Under the pieces are notes generated by a model. That model saw nothing but the letters and a program-made list of their open reading frames with translations, did not search any database and had not been told where the DNA came from. A stretch of DNA of 64,000 bases, taken from positions 186,001 through 250,000 of the forward strand of contig NZ_WSTB01000003.1 in NCBI RefSeq assembly GCF_009789235.1. Direction: 5' to 3'. Below, piece after piece: positions 9,222 through 17,617 of the stretch. The DNA is from Flavobacterium hydrocarbonoxydans. Lineage in GTDB: Bacteria; Bacteroidota; Bacteroidia; Flavobacteriales; Flavobacteriaceae. Each line of letters opens with the position of its first letter. Position 1 is the stretch's first letter. The position numbers and the translations under genes were made by a program.

Positions 9222-9718
9222 ATCTGTTGGGTGTAATTATTTGCAGTAAAATAAATTGATCATACTTTGGTAAAGATGCTGAATTTCAACATTTTTCATC
9301 AAAAAAAACAAACCAATATTTATGTCAAATATAGCAAAAAATCATCTTAAAAGCTGAAATAAGCTTACACCTGTCCATACTCATTGTTTTTTTTATGATA
9401 TTGGGACAGACAGACAATATTCTTTCATTGTTTAAGTAAAATCAGGTTTTACTAAACTTGTCCTAAGCCAGCCTGACAAAACATTTACAACATGTATAGC
9501 CAGACACTAAAAAAAATGGCACACGTTTTAGACACACAATAGGTGCCGTATTTTTTTGTACCTAAAAACGTACTCTACTACTCCTCTTACAAATTTTTAT
9601 TAATCAACTTTACAGTAATCAATTATTAATTGCATCAAATACCTGATTAGCAATTAGTAAAACAATTACTATCTATAAATAAAATCTATTTTTTTACTAA
9701 CCTCTAATTTTTTAAAAA
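9222..9718 (+). other. 497-bp intergenic region ahead of the PL14-like gene
   Basis: No gene is supported here. At 9226-9243 the sequence CTGTTGGGTGTAATTATT resembles one end of the 200-bp inverted-repeat element found at 14561, 17386 and 51536, and may be a decayed remnant. Small inverted repeats occur, for example ATATTG/CAATAT around 9399-9421 and GGCAC/GTGCC around 9517-9547. No TAnnTTTG promoter box was found, so the promoter of the downstream gene is not located. Confidence 0.4.
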
Positions 9719-10513
9719 ATGAAAAAAACCTTAAAATTAACAAGTTTGCTTTTTATTACAGCATTCGTATTTATTTCCTGTGAAAAGGATTCAAATGTAA
9801 ATGTACCGGAAGACGCTAACAAAGAAGCGCAACAAAATGCAGGAAAAGACATGGAACAAAGTGCTACCAAAGACGTTGCTGCTGCTATTGCTGCTTTAGG
9901 TGGTGGTGCCGGAGCAAGAACAATCACATTGCAACCAAATACGCTATCGTGTCCTGGTGGTTTGTGTACATCGTATGGTGTCTGGTCTGAGGGCATTTAC
10001 ACTGTTTGGTTCCAGATGAGATTTAATTCCGGATTTTTTTGGAGCCGAGGTGGTAAATGCGGCTATGGTATATTAATTGGTGATCAAAACACCGGTGGCG
10101 ACCCTGGATGGGATGGCAATGGCGGTAGTGCACGATTTATGTGGTATTGTCCGAACGGATCAAACGCTGCCAGTGGAAGCGGAGCTTACCTCCAACCTTA
10201 TGTTTATTATAAAGATCAGCCTGGACAATTTGGTAATGATTTTGGAAAAAAATACTACATACAAGCTGGAGTTACTTATAACTGTCAGATATCTGTCAAG
10301 CTCAATACTGGTTCAAATACGAACGGGTACGTCAAATATTATGTAAATGGTACAGAGTTATTGAATCAGTCAATTCGTTGGGTAACAAACAATTCTAAAC
10401 GAAATATCAATGCAGTAAGTCTCCACACCTTCCGCGGCGGTAGCCAAGAGTACTGGAAAGCACCGGTAACAAGTTCTATTTATTACGCCAGTGCAGCTTG
10501 GGATGCTCAGTAA
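9719..10513 (+). CDS. PL14-like polysaccharide lyase, surface or periplasmic lipoprotein
   Basis: A 264-residue lipoprotein: the signal peptide ends in a lipobox at FISC (Cys near residue 21), followed by an acidic, Ala/Gly-rich linker (about 22-65). The remainder has the pattern of the polysaccharide lyase 14 beta-jelly-roll fold. The visible parts are YTVWFQMRFNSGF, RGGKCGYGI, SARFMWYC, a VKLNTGSNTNGYVKYYVNG segment, and a late SLHTFRGG matching the family's 'TFFGG' strand. PL14 and its fold relatives cleave alginate or glucuronan by beta-elimination, so a uronate polymer is the expected substrate. The gene stands alone, convergent with the LacI-type regulator, and could supply unsaturated ends to the GH105/GH88 enzymes nearby. 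The catalytic site was not confirmed; a purely binding role is possible. Confidence 0.65.
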   Translation: MKKTLKLTSLLFITAFVFISCEKDSNVNVPEDANKEAQQNAGKDMEQSATKDVAAAIAALGGGAGARTITLQPNTLSCPGGLCTSYGVWSEGIYTVWFQMRFNSGFFWSRGGKCGYGILIGDQNTGGDPGWDGNGGSARFMWYCPNGSNAASGSGAYLQPYVYYKDQPGQFGNDFGKKYYIQAGVTYNCQISVKLNTGSNTNGYVKYYVNGTELLNQSIRWVTNNSKRNINAVSLHTFRGGSQEYWKAPVTSSIYYASAAWDAQ

Positions 10514-10784
10514 TATCTCTCAACTCTTGAAGACAATTTATGCAACAGATAAAAATCACAATTTCGATGTTGTTTACTATCTATGAAGAGTATTAAAATG
10601 AAACTTATATCCTTATTTTAACGAGTTAATACCAAAAAATTCTTGCAAATTGGCTTTATTTCGGTTCTAAAAAAGGGAAGATATATCGTTTCATTAAAAT
10701 CAGACTGCAAAATTCAAACAAAAACTATTGGTTAATTAAATGGTAATATATTCTTTAATAGTTTTTATTTTGAGTTTGATTGAT
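10514..10784. other. intergenic, convergent 3' ends; no gene seen
   Basis: AT-rich sequence between the stop of the PL14-like gene and a terminator hairpin. No start-stop pair with convincing coding character and no repeat was found. Confidence 0.4.
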
Positions 10785-10822
10785 AACACAACTTGGCTTC
10801 ATTGTCAGGTTGTGTTTATTTT
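10785..10822 (+). terminator. rho-independent terminator after the PL14-like gene
   Basis: AACACAAC (10785-10792) pairs with GTTGTGTT (10809-10816) and is followed by a T-rich run on the plus strand (TATTTTTT). It stops plus-strand transcription just as it reaches the stop codon of the convergent regulator gene. Confidence 0.6.
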
Positions 10823-11973
10823 TTGAGAGCCAACGTATAATTTTCTTTTACAATTATATCCAGTTGCATAAAATGAGTTTCTTCTAAATTTTCATGCAAA
10901 ATAATCTTCTTATAAAGATAATTTACTCCCATATATCCTTGTTCTTCCGGTTTTTGATTTATTAAAAAATCTATTATTCCCGAATTTAGATAAGTGATAT
11001 TTTCTTTTAAAAGATCATACCCAATTATTCGTATGCCTTTTATATGATGCTGTTCTAAAAACTGAGCCACAATATAAGCTCTTGAATTAGGAACAAATAT
11101 ACTGCTGATATCTTGGAACATTTCTAAAGTAAGCTGATTAACATCAGGATCTTTAATGGTAATTTCAGAAAAAGTAAAATTAGTAAGCTCCGGATGTTCT
11201 TCAAAAAAAGCATAAAACCCTTTAATACGCTGCAAATAAACAGATGTACTCTCTATTTCTTTAGCCACTTTCACAATCAGCACATTACGGTCATTTTTTA
11301 CGGCAAAACTAATTAATCTCCCTGCCAGATAACCACTCTGAAAAGCATCCTGACCAATATAATAATGAGGAATTTTATCTTTTATATCCGAATCAATCAT
11401 GACTACCGGTATGTCTTTCTTTTTATACTCATCCAGAAATAGCAGGGACTCTTCATGAAAAATAGGTGAAAACAATAGTCCCTCACATTCAAAATCAAGA
11501 ACTTTGGTACACATTTTCTGAAAAGATACAGTATTGAAATCATATAAAAAATAATGTAGTTCTACACCAAATTTGCCAAAATCCTCAGCTGCTTTTTCAA
11601 TCCCATTCAGCTGACTTTCCCAGTATTCCAGTTTTTCAGATTTTGGCAGAAAAACAGCTATTTTACATTTTTTATTTGAAGCAAGATTACTAGCAAAAAT
11701 ATTCCGTTTAAAACCATATTTTTCAATTATGGCATTAACCTTATCAATATTCTCCTGCGAAACCTGTCCTCTTTTATGAATAATTCGATCTACAGTTCCT
11801 GGAGAAACATTAGCTAATTCTGCTATTTTTTTTATTGTTATGATATTCCTGAGATTTAAGTTAAATACTTTAAATAAAGTGGTAAAATTAATTTTTTTAT
11901 TCCAATAGTCGCTTTTTTTATTTAAGTTTTTATATATATTTGCAATACACGTGTGCGTACACGAGATTAGCAT
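10816..11973 (-). CDS. LacI-family transcriptional regulator of the hexuronate operon
   Basis: An N-terminal LacI helix-turn-helix (TIKKIAELANVSPGTVDRI, residues ~46-64, ending with RGQVS) and a periplasmic-binding-protein-like effector domain (about 105-385) are clear. It probably senses a hexuronate catabolic intermediate and binds the 14-bp palindromes in the divergent region. The start is odd. The only in-frame ATG (11973) gives a 43-residue leader with no resemblance to the family, and it puts operator 1 inside codons 4-8. Homologues normally begin at the HTH. No ATG, GTG or TTG occurs in frame between 11973 and the HTH, so the real start may be a rare ATC or ATA (11844 or 11841). It is divergent from kdgK and thus probably autoregulated. 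Confidence 0.88.
   Translation of the reverse strand: MLISCTHTCIANIYKNLNKKSDYWNKKINFTTLFKVFNLNLRNIITIKKIAELANVSPGTVDRIIHKRGQVSQENIDKVNAIIEKYGFKRNIFASNLASNKKCKIAVFLPKSEKLEYWESQLNGIEKAAEDFGKFGVELHYFLYDFNTVSFQKMCTKVLDFECEGLLFSPIFHEESLLFLDEYKKKDIPVVMIDSDIKDKIPHYYIGQDAFQSGYLAGRLISFAVKNDRNVLIVKVAKEIESTSVYLQRIKGFYAFFEEHPELTNFTFSEITIKDPDVNQLTLEMFQDISSIFVPNSRAYIVAQFLEQHHIKGIRIIGYDLLKENITYLNSGIIDFLINQKPEEQGYMGVNYLYKKIILHENLEETHFMQLDIIVKENYTLALKK
11950..11963. promoter_or_regulatory. LacI-type operator 1
   Basis: CGTGTGCGTACACG has perfect 5-bp arms (CGTGT/ACACG) and differs from operator 2 by one base. It lies 67 bp from operator 2 and just inside the longest reading of the regulator gene, as expected for autoregulation from a start further downstream. 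Confidence 0.8.
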
Positions 11974-12016
11974 AAATAAGATATTCTCTTTTTAAGAAAT
12001 TTTATTTAAACAAAAA

Positions 12017-12030
12017 CGTGTGCGCACACG
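12017..12030. promoter_or_regulatory. LacI-type operator 2
   Basis: CGTGTGCGCACACG is a perfect 14-bp palindrome ending 14 bp before the kdgK ATG. It has the central CG dyad typical of LacI-family sites. Binding here would block the kdgK operon promoter or its early transcript. Confidence 0.85.
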
Positions 12031-12044
12031 AAAACATATAAGCT

Positions 12045-13052
12045 ATGTCGCAAAAAATAATAGTATTCGGAGAAATACTGCTTCGCCTTTCTCCTCCAAA
12101 TCATCTAAAAGTTTTTAAATCAAAAACATTTGAGGCACATTATGGCGGTGCAGAAGCAAATGTCGGCGCGTCTTTAGCTTTAATGGGCTGCGATGTAAAT
12201 GTCGTTACAGCGCTTCCGCAAAATGAACTTGGAGCCTCTGCTGAAAGCGAAATGCTTTCGTACAATATGAAAACCAATATCATCAGACAAGGAGAACGAA
12301 TCGGAATTTATTATTTCGAACAAGGTGCTTCCGAAAGACCCGGAAGAGTAATCTATGACCGTAATAATTCTTCTTTTTCTTTATTAAAAAAAGGAATGAT
12401 CGACTGGAAAAGCATTTTCAAAGAGGCAAAATGGTTTCATTGGTCGGGCATCACTCCTGCCCTTTCTCAGGATTTAGCAGATGTTTGCGAAGAGGCTTTA
12501 ATAATAGCTTCTGAAATGGGACTCACCATTTCTGCCGATTTAAATTACAGACCTACTTTATGGAATTATGGCAAAAAAGCCAATGAAATAATGCCAAACC
12601 TTATTCAGTATTGCGATGTGCTTTTAGGCGGAATTGATGATTCTGAGAATTGTTTGGCAATACAGACAAATGAAGAAGATTCTTTTGAAACTGTTTATAA
12701 AAATTGGCAGGACAAGCATCCAAAACTAAAAACAATTGTTTCTACATTGCGGTACGATGCCAACGCCTCTTCGAATACAATTGGTGCCGTTTTATGGAAT
12801 AATTCGAAATTGTATCGGGCAAAAGAATATAAAATATCACACATCATAGATCGCATTGGAGCTGGTGATGCGTTTATGGCAGGCCTAATTTACGGGCTTA
12901 TAAAATTGCCGGAAGAACCTCAAAAAACAGTAGAATATGCTCTGGCAGCTTCTTGCCTAAAACATTCAATTGCAGGTGATATTAATTTGGCTTCCGCCGA
13001 AGATATTACCGCTTTAATGAATGGTTCAACGGGTGGAAGAGTTATTCGATAA
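12045..13052 (+). CDS. kdgK: 2-dehydro-3-deoxygluconokinase (PfkB family)
   Basis: Cytoplasmic kinase phosphorylating 2-keto-3-deoxygluconate (KDG) to KDPG with ATP. PfkB features are the N-terminal GEILLRLSPP, the substrate region YGGAEANVGASLA (near residue 33) and the C-terminal signature RIGAGDAFMAG (near 270), whose Asp is the catalytic base. The length of 335 residues is normal. It is the first gene of the hexuronate operon, just after operator 2, and is followed 18 bp later by the KDPG aldolase, which uses its product. Other PfkB sugar kinases are possible in principle, but the neighbours make KDG the clear substrate. Confidence 0.92.
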   Translation: MSQKIIVFGEILLRLSPPNHLKVFKSKTFEAHYGGAEANVGASLALMGCDVNVVTALPQNELGASAESEMLSYNMKTNIIRQGERIGIYYFEQGASERPGRVIYDRNNSSFSLLKKGMIDWKSIFKEAKWFHWSGITPALSQDLADVCEEALIIASEMGLTISADLNYRPTLWNYGKKANEIMPNLIQYCDVLLGGIDDSENCLAIQTNEEDSFETVYKNWQDKHPKLKTIVSTLRYDANASSNTIGAVLWNNSKLYRAKEYKISHIIDRIGAGDAFMAGLIYGLIKLPEEPQKTVEYALAASCLKHSIAGDINLASAEDITALMNGSTGGRVIR

Positions 13053-13070
13053 TTTAAAAAACGGAGAAAA

Positions 13071-13733
13071 GTGAATACAATAAAACACATTATCAAGACC
13101 ATAACAAAACAAGGTACACTGCCTTTATACTTTAATAAAGATGAAACAGTAAGTATCGAAATACTGCGGGCACTCTACAGAGCCGGCATAAAAGCAATCG
13201 AATATACGCACCGTGGAGCCGAAGCGACAGAAAATTTCAAAAAAATGATTGCTGTTCGCGATGCTGAAATGCAGGATTTGCTTATCGGAATTGGTACTAT
13301 CAAAAATGCGGCACAAGCCAAAATATATCTCAAACTGGGCGCTGATTTTTTTATTAGCCCAGGATTTGTTCCCGAAGTAGCGGATTTGTTAATAAGCAAA
13401 GAAATTTTGTACATACCGGGTTGTATGACTCCCACTGAAATAATTACTGCTGAAAATAGAGGAATTCTATTCATAAAATTATTTCCGGGCAACAAAATAG
13501 AACCTGATTTTCTTTCGAGTATTAAAGATATTTTTCCCGATTTAATTTTTATGCCTACAGGCGGAGTCGATACCACCAGAGAAAACATTCAGGCCTGGTT
13601 TGATGCAGGAGTTTCAGCTGTTGGAATGGGAAGCAAATTAATTAGCAAAACACTAATGGATGCAAAAGATTACGGGACTATAGAAACCCAAACCAAAATG
13701 GTTCTGAACATCATAAAAACTATCAATAAATAA
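13071..13733 (+). CDS. eda: KDPG aldolase (bifunctional 4-hydroxy-2-oxoglutarate aldolase type)
   Basis: Class I aldolase splitting KDPG to pyruvate and glyceraldehyde-3-phosphate. The 220-residue TIM barrel shows the Schiff-base Lys in FIKLFPG (near residue 140), the N-terminal Glu segment IEYTHRGAE, an IGIGTIKNAAQA stretch and a phosphate-binding MPTGGV loop near 163. The start is GTG at 13071, 18 bp after the kdgK stop, and no in-frame ATG gives a complete barrel. It is followed 7 bp later by the SDR gene. This is the last enzymatic step of the glucuronate route in the window. Confidence 0.93.
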   Translation: MNTIKHIIKTITKQGTLPLYFNKDETVSIEILRALYRAGIKAIEYTHRGAEATENFKKMIAVRDAEMQDLLIGIGTIKNAAQAKIYLKLGADFFISPGFVPEVADLLISKEILYIPGCMTPTEIITAENRGILFIKLFPGNKIEPDFLSSIKDIFPDLIFMPTGGVDTTRENIQAWFDAGVSAVGMGSKLISKTLMDAKDYGTIETQTKMVLNIIKTINK

Positions 13734-13740
13734 AAAATCA

Positions 13741-14553
13741 ATGAATTCAATATTTAATTTAGAAGGTAAAATAGCTTTAATAACTGGTGGTGGAGGTGTT
13801 TTAGGCAGTAATATGGCAGAAGTTTTAGCAAAACAAGGCGTTACCACAGGAATTATGGGACATACACTTGAAAAAGCACAAGCAGTTGTGGAACGAATTG
13901 AGCGCAATGGAGGAAAAGCTTTTGCTGTAAAAGGGAATGTTCTGAATCAGGAAGAAATGGAGGCCATTCGTGATAGCATTGTTGAAAAATATGGTCGTTT
14001 GGATATTCTTATAAATGCTGCCGGCGGCAATATGCCGGGTGCCACTATCGGACCTGACCAGGCAATTTATGATTTAAAAAAAGATGATTTACAAAAAGTA
14101 TTAGACTTAAATATCATTGGAACTATTTTGCCCACTCAGGTTTTCTCTGAGCTTTTTGCAAAACAAAAAAACGGCGTAATTATTAATATTTCTTCTGCAT
14201 CTGCAGAGCGTCCTTTGACAAGAGTTGTGGGGTATTCGGCCTCAAAAGCAGCCATAGACAACTTTACAAAATGGATGTCGGTTGAATTGGCTTCAAAATA
14301 TGGAGAAGGAATTCGTGTCAATGCTATTGCTCCCGGGTTTTTTATTGGAGAACAAAACAGAGCTTTATTGCTGACTCCGGAAGGCGAACTAACTCCGAGA
14401 GGCATCAAAATTATTGAGCATACTCCAATGGGACGTTTTGGTGTTCCGGAAGATTTAGATGGCGTATTGCTTTTTTTATGCAGTGATATGTCCAAATTTG
14501 TTACGGGAACAATTATCAAAGTTGATGGTGGTTTTGCAGCTTCAAGCATTTAA
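13741..14553 (+). CDS. SDR-family oxidoreductase, probable D-mannonate oxidoreductase (fructuronate reductase)
   Basis: A classical short-chain dehydrogenase of 270 residues: the cofactor loop TGGGGVLG (near 16), NAAGG (near 95), catalytic Ser in NISSASA and the YSASK Tyr/Lys pair (near 165). It probably reduces D-fructuronate to D-mannonate with NAD(P)H, linking UxaC to UxuA. Bacteroidota commonly use an SDR for this step instead of the long-chain UxuB of E. coli. KduD is also an SDR, but no kduI is present and uxuA lies next in the operon, which favours the mannonate role. A 229-bp gap with an inverted-repeat element separates it from uxuA. Confidence 0.8.
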   Translation: MNSIFNLEGKIALITGGGGVLGSNMAEVLAKQGVTTGIMGHTLEKAQAVVERIERNGGKAFAVKGNVLNQEEMEAIRDSIVEKYGRLDILINAAGGNMPGATIGPDQAIYDLKKDDLQKVLDLNIIGTILPTQVFSELFAKQKNGVIINISSASAERPLTRVVGYSASKAAIDNFTKWMSVELASKYGEGIRVNAIAPGFFIGEQNRALLLTPEGELTPRGIKIIEHTPMGRFGVPEDLDGVLLFLCSDMSKFVTGTIIKVDGGFAASSI

Positions 14554-14560
14554 TTAAAAT

Positions 14561-14750
14561 ATCCGTTTGGTGAAATTATTTTTAAAACATAGAAATATAG
14601 CTTATTGAACTCAAAAAAGGCGTTTCACTTGCATTAAAACACATAGTATGTGTGAAGAAACGAGTTTCTTTTTGATTTCCTTTTTTTTCAAAATCATAAA
14701 ATCTATGTTCAATGTGTTTAATTAAATTTTTATTAATTACACCCAACGGG
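14561..14750 (+). mobile_element. ~190-bp MITE-like inverted-repeat element, copy 1
   Basis: The element begins ATCCGTTTGGTGAAATTA and ends with TTACACCCAACGGG, which are imperfect terminal inverted repeats. Inside the ends, a variant of ACACATAGAAACATAG faces CTATGTT...ATGTGT. A 7-bp direct repeat TTAAAAT flanks it (14554-14560 and 14751-14757), as expected of a target-site duplication. It shares a middle block with copies 2 and 3 (GGCGTTTCACTT and GAAACGAGTTTC) but lacks their internal CCCGATA/TATCGGG hairpin. It has no coding capacity. It sits between the SDR gene and uxuA inside the operon. Confidence 0.75.
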
Positions 14751-14782
14751 TTAAAATTTAAAAATAAAAAAAGTATAAAATT

Positions 14783-15940
14783 ATGGAACAAACATGGAGA
14801 TGGTACGGGCCTAATGATCCTGTTCAATTAGCCGATGCCAGACAAGCCGGAGCAACCGGAATCGTGACTGCTTTACATCATATAAAAAATGGAGAGGTGT
14901 GGGAAGTCGATGAAATCACAAAACGTAAAACCGAAGTAGAAGCTGCAGGATTAACTTTTTCTGTTGTCGAAAGTATTCCGGTACATGAAGACATCAAAAA
15001 ACAATCGGGTGATTATTTAAAATATATCGAAAATTACAAACAAAGTATCAAAAACTTAGCGGCCTGTGGCGTTTATATTGTTTGTTACAATTTCATGCCT
15101 GTTTTAGACTGGTCCAGAACCGATTTATCGTATGAAATGCCAGATGGTTCTAAGGCTTTGCGTTTTGATGTTAATGAATTTGCTGCTTTCGAATTATTTA
15201 TTCTAAAACGCCCAGGAGCTGAAAATACTTATACAGAAGCACAAAAAGCAAAAGCAAAAACGACTTTTGAAAAACTGACTGATGCCGATAAATTAAAATT
15301 ACAACAAAACATAATTGCAGGTTTGCCAGGTGCCGAAGAATCTTATTCTGTTGAAGATTTCCTGAAAGTATTACAAGGATATGACGGAATTGACGCCAAC
15401 AAACTCAAAGAAAATTTATATTATTTCTTACGCGAAATTGTTCCGGTAGCAGAGAGTGTTGGCGTAAAAATGGCGATTCACCCTGACGATCCTCCTTACC
15501 CTATTTTAGGATTACCAAGAGTCGTGAGTACCGAAGCCGATCTGGTGCAATTGCTAAACGCTATCGATTCTCCGTCTAATGGATTTTGCATGTGTACGGG
15601 TTCTTACGGCGTGATTGCCGAAAATGATTTGTCTGGAATGATTGATCGTAATGGTGAGAAAATGAATTTTATCCATTTAAGAAGTACGCAGCGTGATGAG
15701 GAAGGTAATTTCTACGAAGCCAATCATTTAGAAGGAAATGTAGATATGTACGAAGTGGTAAAATCTATTGTAAAGATGGAAAGAAAAACCAATAGAGTTA
15801 TTCCGATGCGCCCGGATCACGGACATCAAATGCTGGATGATTTGAAGAAAAAAACAAATCCTGGCTATTCCGGAATTGGCCGTTTGCGAGGTTTAGCCGA
15901 ATTACGCGGACTGGAATTGGGAATCAAAAGAAATCTTTAA
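14783..15940 (+). CDS. uxuA: mannonate dehydratase
   Basis: Converts D-mannonate to 2-keto-3-deoxygluconate, the substrate of KdgK. The 385-residue protein fits the family (about 390). It has the N-terminal [11 protein letters not shown], metal-site segments HPDDPP (near residue 235), CMCTGSYG (near 272), FIHLRST (near 295) and RPDHGHQ (near 345), and the C-terminal [11 protein letters not shown]. It is cytoplasmic, with no signal peptide. It lies 6 bp before uxaC, so the two are tightly coupled. The inverted-repeat element ends 32 bp before its start, so expression may be affected by structure there. Confidence 0.96.
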   Translation: MEQTWRWYGPNDPVQLADARQAGATGIVTALHHIKNGEVWEVDEITKRKTEVEAAGLTFSVVESIPVHEDIKKQSGDYLKYIENYKQSIKNLAACGVYIVCYNFMPVLDWSRTDLSYEMPDGSKALRFDVNEFAAFELFILKRPGAENTYTEAQKAKAKTTFEKLTDADKLKLQQNIIAGLPGAEESYSVEDFLKVLQGYDGIDANKLKENLYYFLREIVPVAESVGVKMAIHPDDPPYPILGLPRVVSTEADLVQLLNAIDSPSNGFCMCTGSYGVIAENDLSGMIDRNGEKMNFIHLRSTQRDEEGNFYEANHLEGNVDMYEVVKSIVKMERKTNRVIPMRPDHGHQMLDDLKKKTNPGYSGIGRLRGLAELRGLELGIKRNL

Positions 15941-15946
15941 AATTAT

Positions 15947-17362
15947 ATGATGCAAAAAAGCTTTATAACAGACGACTTTTTACTCCATAATGATTTTGCG
16001 AAAAAACTCTATCATGACTTTGCAAAAGCCCAGCCTATCTATGATTATCATTCGCACCTTTCTCCAAAAGATATTGCCGAAGACCGCCAATTCGAAACCA
16101 TAACCCAACTTTGGATAGAAGGCGATCACTACAAATGGAGGGCCATGCGCGCCAATGGAATAGATGAAAAATACATAACCGGCAATGCTTCTGATTTTGA
16201 AAAGTTTCAAAAATATGCCGAAACGCTTCCCAACACACTTAGAAATCCTTTGTATCACTGGACACATTTGGAGTTGCAGCGTTACTTTGGAATACAGGAA
16301 TTATTAAATGCCGATTCAGCGCAGCGAATATATGAAACCTGCAATGAATTACTAAAAAAACCGGAATTCAGTGTTCGGAATTTATTACATAAAATGAATG
16401 TGAAAATGGTAGGAACTACGGATGATCCTACTGATGATTTGCACTTTCATAAACAGCTTCAGGAACAAGGTTTTGAAATTGCTGTACTTCCCTCCTTTCG
16501 TCCTGACAAAGCAACCGAAATTGAAAAAGGAGACGCTTTTGTTCTTTGGATCAAAAAACTGGAAAGTGTCGTATCGTTTCAAATTCAAAATTTTAATGAC
16601 CTTGTAAAAGCATTACAAAACCGTCATGACTTTTTTCATGATAGCGGATGCAGAATTTCAGATCACGGTCATGCTTCTTTTTATAACGCTGCTTTCACCG
16701 ATTTGGAAATCAACTTGATTTTCGAAAAAGGCATGCAGTCTGAAGCTTTGACTCCTTTGGAAATTGAAAAATACAAATCGGCTTTGTTGTATGAAATTGC
16801 CGTAATGAATCATCAAAAATCATGGGTACAGCAATTTCACGTAGGTGCGATTCGAAATAACAACACTAAAATGATGAAGCTGATTTGTCCTGATCAGGGA
16901 TTCGATTCGATTGGCGATCTAACTATGGCGCAGAATATGAGTGGCTTTTTCGATAAATTAAATTCTAATGACACTTTGGCTAAAACCATTGTTTATAATC
17001 TGAATCCGAGAGACAATGAGATGATGGCTTCTATGGCAGCCAATTTTAACGACGGGTCAGTTCCCGGAAAAATGCAATACGGAGCTGCCTGGTGGTTTCT
17101 GGATCAAAAAGACGGCATGCAAAAACAGCTCGATGTGCTGTCTAATTTTGGATTGCTAAGCCGTTTTGTGGGAATGCTTACCGATTCCAGAAGTTTTCTG
17201 TCGTTTCCGCGTCACGAATATTTTCGCCGTATTCTCTGTAATGTTTTAGGAGAAGAAATGGAAAAGGCTGAATTGCCTGATGACCTTCATTTAATTGGCA
17301 ATTTAGTCCGTAAAATTTGCAGTGAGAATGCTGTGGAGTATTTTGGATTTCATCAAAAATAA
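15947..17362 (+). CDS. uxaC: uronate isomerase (glucuronate/galacturonate isomerase)
   Basis: Isomerises D-glucuronate to D-fructuronate; the family also turns D-galacturonate into tagaturonate. The 471 residues match the E. coli enzyme length. The metal-binding motif DYHSHLSPKDIA occurs near residue 33, with GTTDDPTDDL near 155, SDHGHASF near 235 and a conserved C-terminal LTDSRSFLSFPRHEYFRR near 420. Because only mannonate-branch genes follow, glucuronate is the likely substrate here. Two ATGs in tandem (15947 and 15950) are equivalent starts. A 255-bp gap with element copy 2 separates it from the transporter gene. Confidence 0.96.
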   Translation: MMQKSFITDDFLLHNDFAKKLYHDFAKAQPIYDYHSHLSPKDIAEDRQFETITQLWIEGDHYKWRAMRANGIDEKYITGNASDFEKFQKYAETLPNTLRNPLYHWTHLELQRYFGIQELLNADSAQRIYETCNELLKKPEFSVRNLLHKMNVKMVGTTDDPTDDLHFHKQLQEQGFEIAVLPSFRPDKATEIEKGDAFVLWIKKLESVVSFQIQNFNDLVKALQNRHDFFHDSGCRISDHGHASFYNAAFTDLEINLIFEKGMQSEALTPLEIEKYKSALLYEIAVMNHQKSWVQQFHVGAIRNNNTKMMKLICPDQGFDSIGDLTMAQNMSGFFDKLNSNDTLAKTIVYNLNPRDNEMMASMAANFNDGSVPGKMQYGAAWWFLDQKDGMQKQLDVLSNFGLLSRFVGMLTDSRSFLSFPRHEYFRRILCNVLGEEMEKAELPDDLHLIGNLVRKICSENAVEYFGFHQK

Positions 17363-17385
17363 AATTTCAAATAATTATTAAACTA

Positions 17386-17591
17386 ACCCGTTGGATGAAA
17401 TTATTTTTAACACATAGAAACATAGCTTATTGAACTCAAAAAAGGCGTTTCACTTACATTAAAACATCCCGATAGTTATCGGGACTATGTGTGAAGAAAC
17501 GAGTTTCTTTTTAATTTCCTTTTTTTCAAAAATCCTAAAATCTATGTTTTCTATGTGTTTAATTAAATTTTTATTAATTACATCCAACAGG
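17386..17591 (+). mobile_element. ~206-bp MITE-like inverted-repeat element, copy 2
   Basis: The ends ACCCGTTGGATGAAATTA and TAATTACATCCAACAGG are imperfect inverted repeats. Subterminal ACACATAGAAACATAG (17410-17425) pairs with CTATGTTTTCTATGTGT (17542-17558). The middle carries a hairpin CCCGATA-GT-TATCGGG and the palindrome GAAACGAGTTTC. The 7-bp repeat TAAACTA borders it on both sides (17379-17385 and 17592-17598), consistent with insertion. It has the same orientation as copy 1 and lies between uxaC and the transporter gene. It encodes no transposase, so movement would need help in trans. Confidence 0.78.
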
Positions 17592-17617
17592 TAAACTATA
17601 CTAACTACAAAACCACT

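Noticed and set aside
13741..14553. KduD assignment for the SDR gene
   Set aside because: No kduI accompanies it and the flanking genes all belong to the mannonate route; left as the less likely alternative.
14582..14827. 81-codon minus-strand frame across element copy 1
   Set aside because: It is antisense to the start of uxuA and otherwise made of the inverted-repeat element; a similar frame at 17459-17710 shows that the frame is a property of the repeat.
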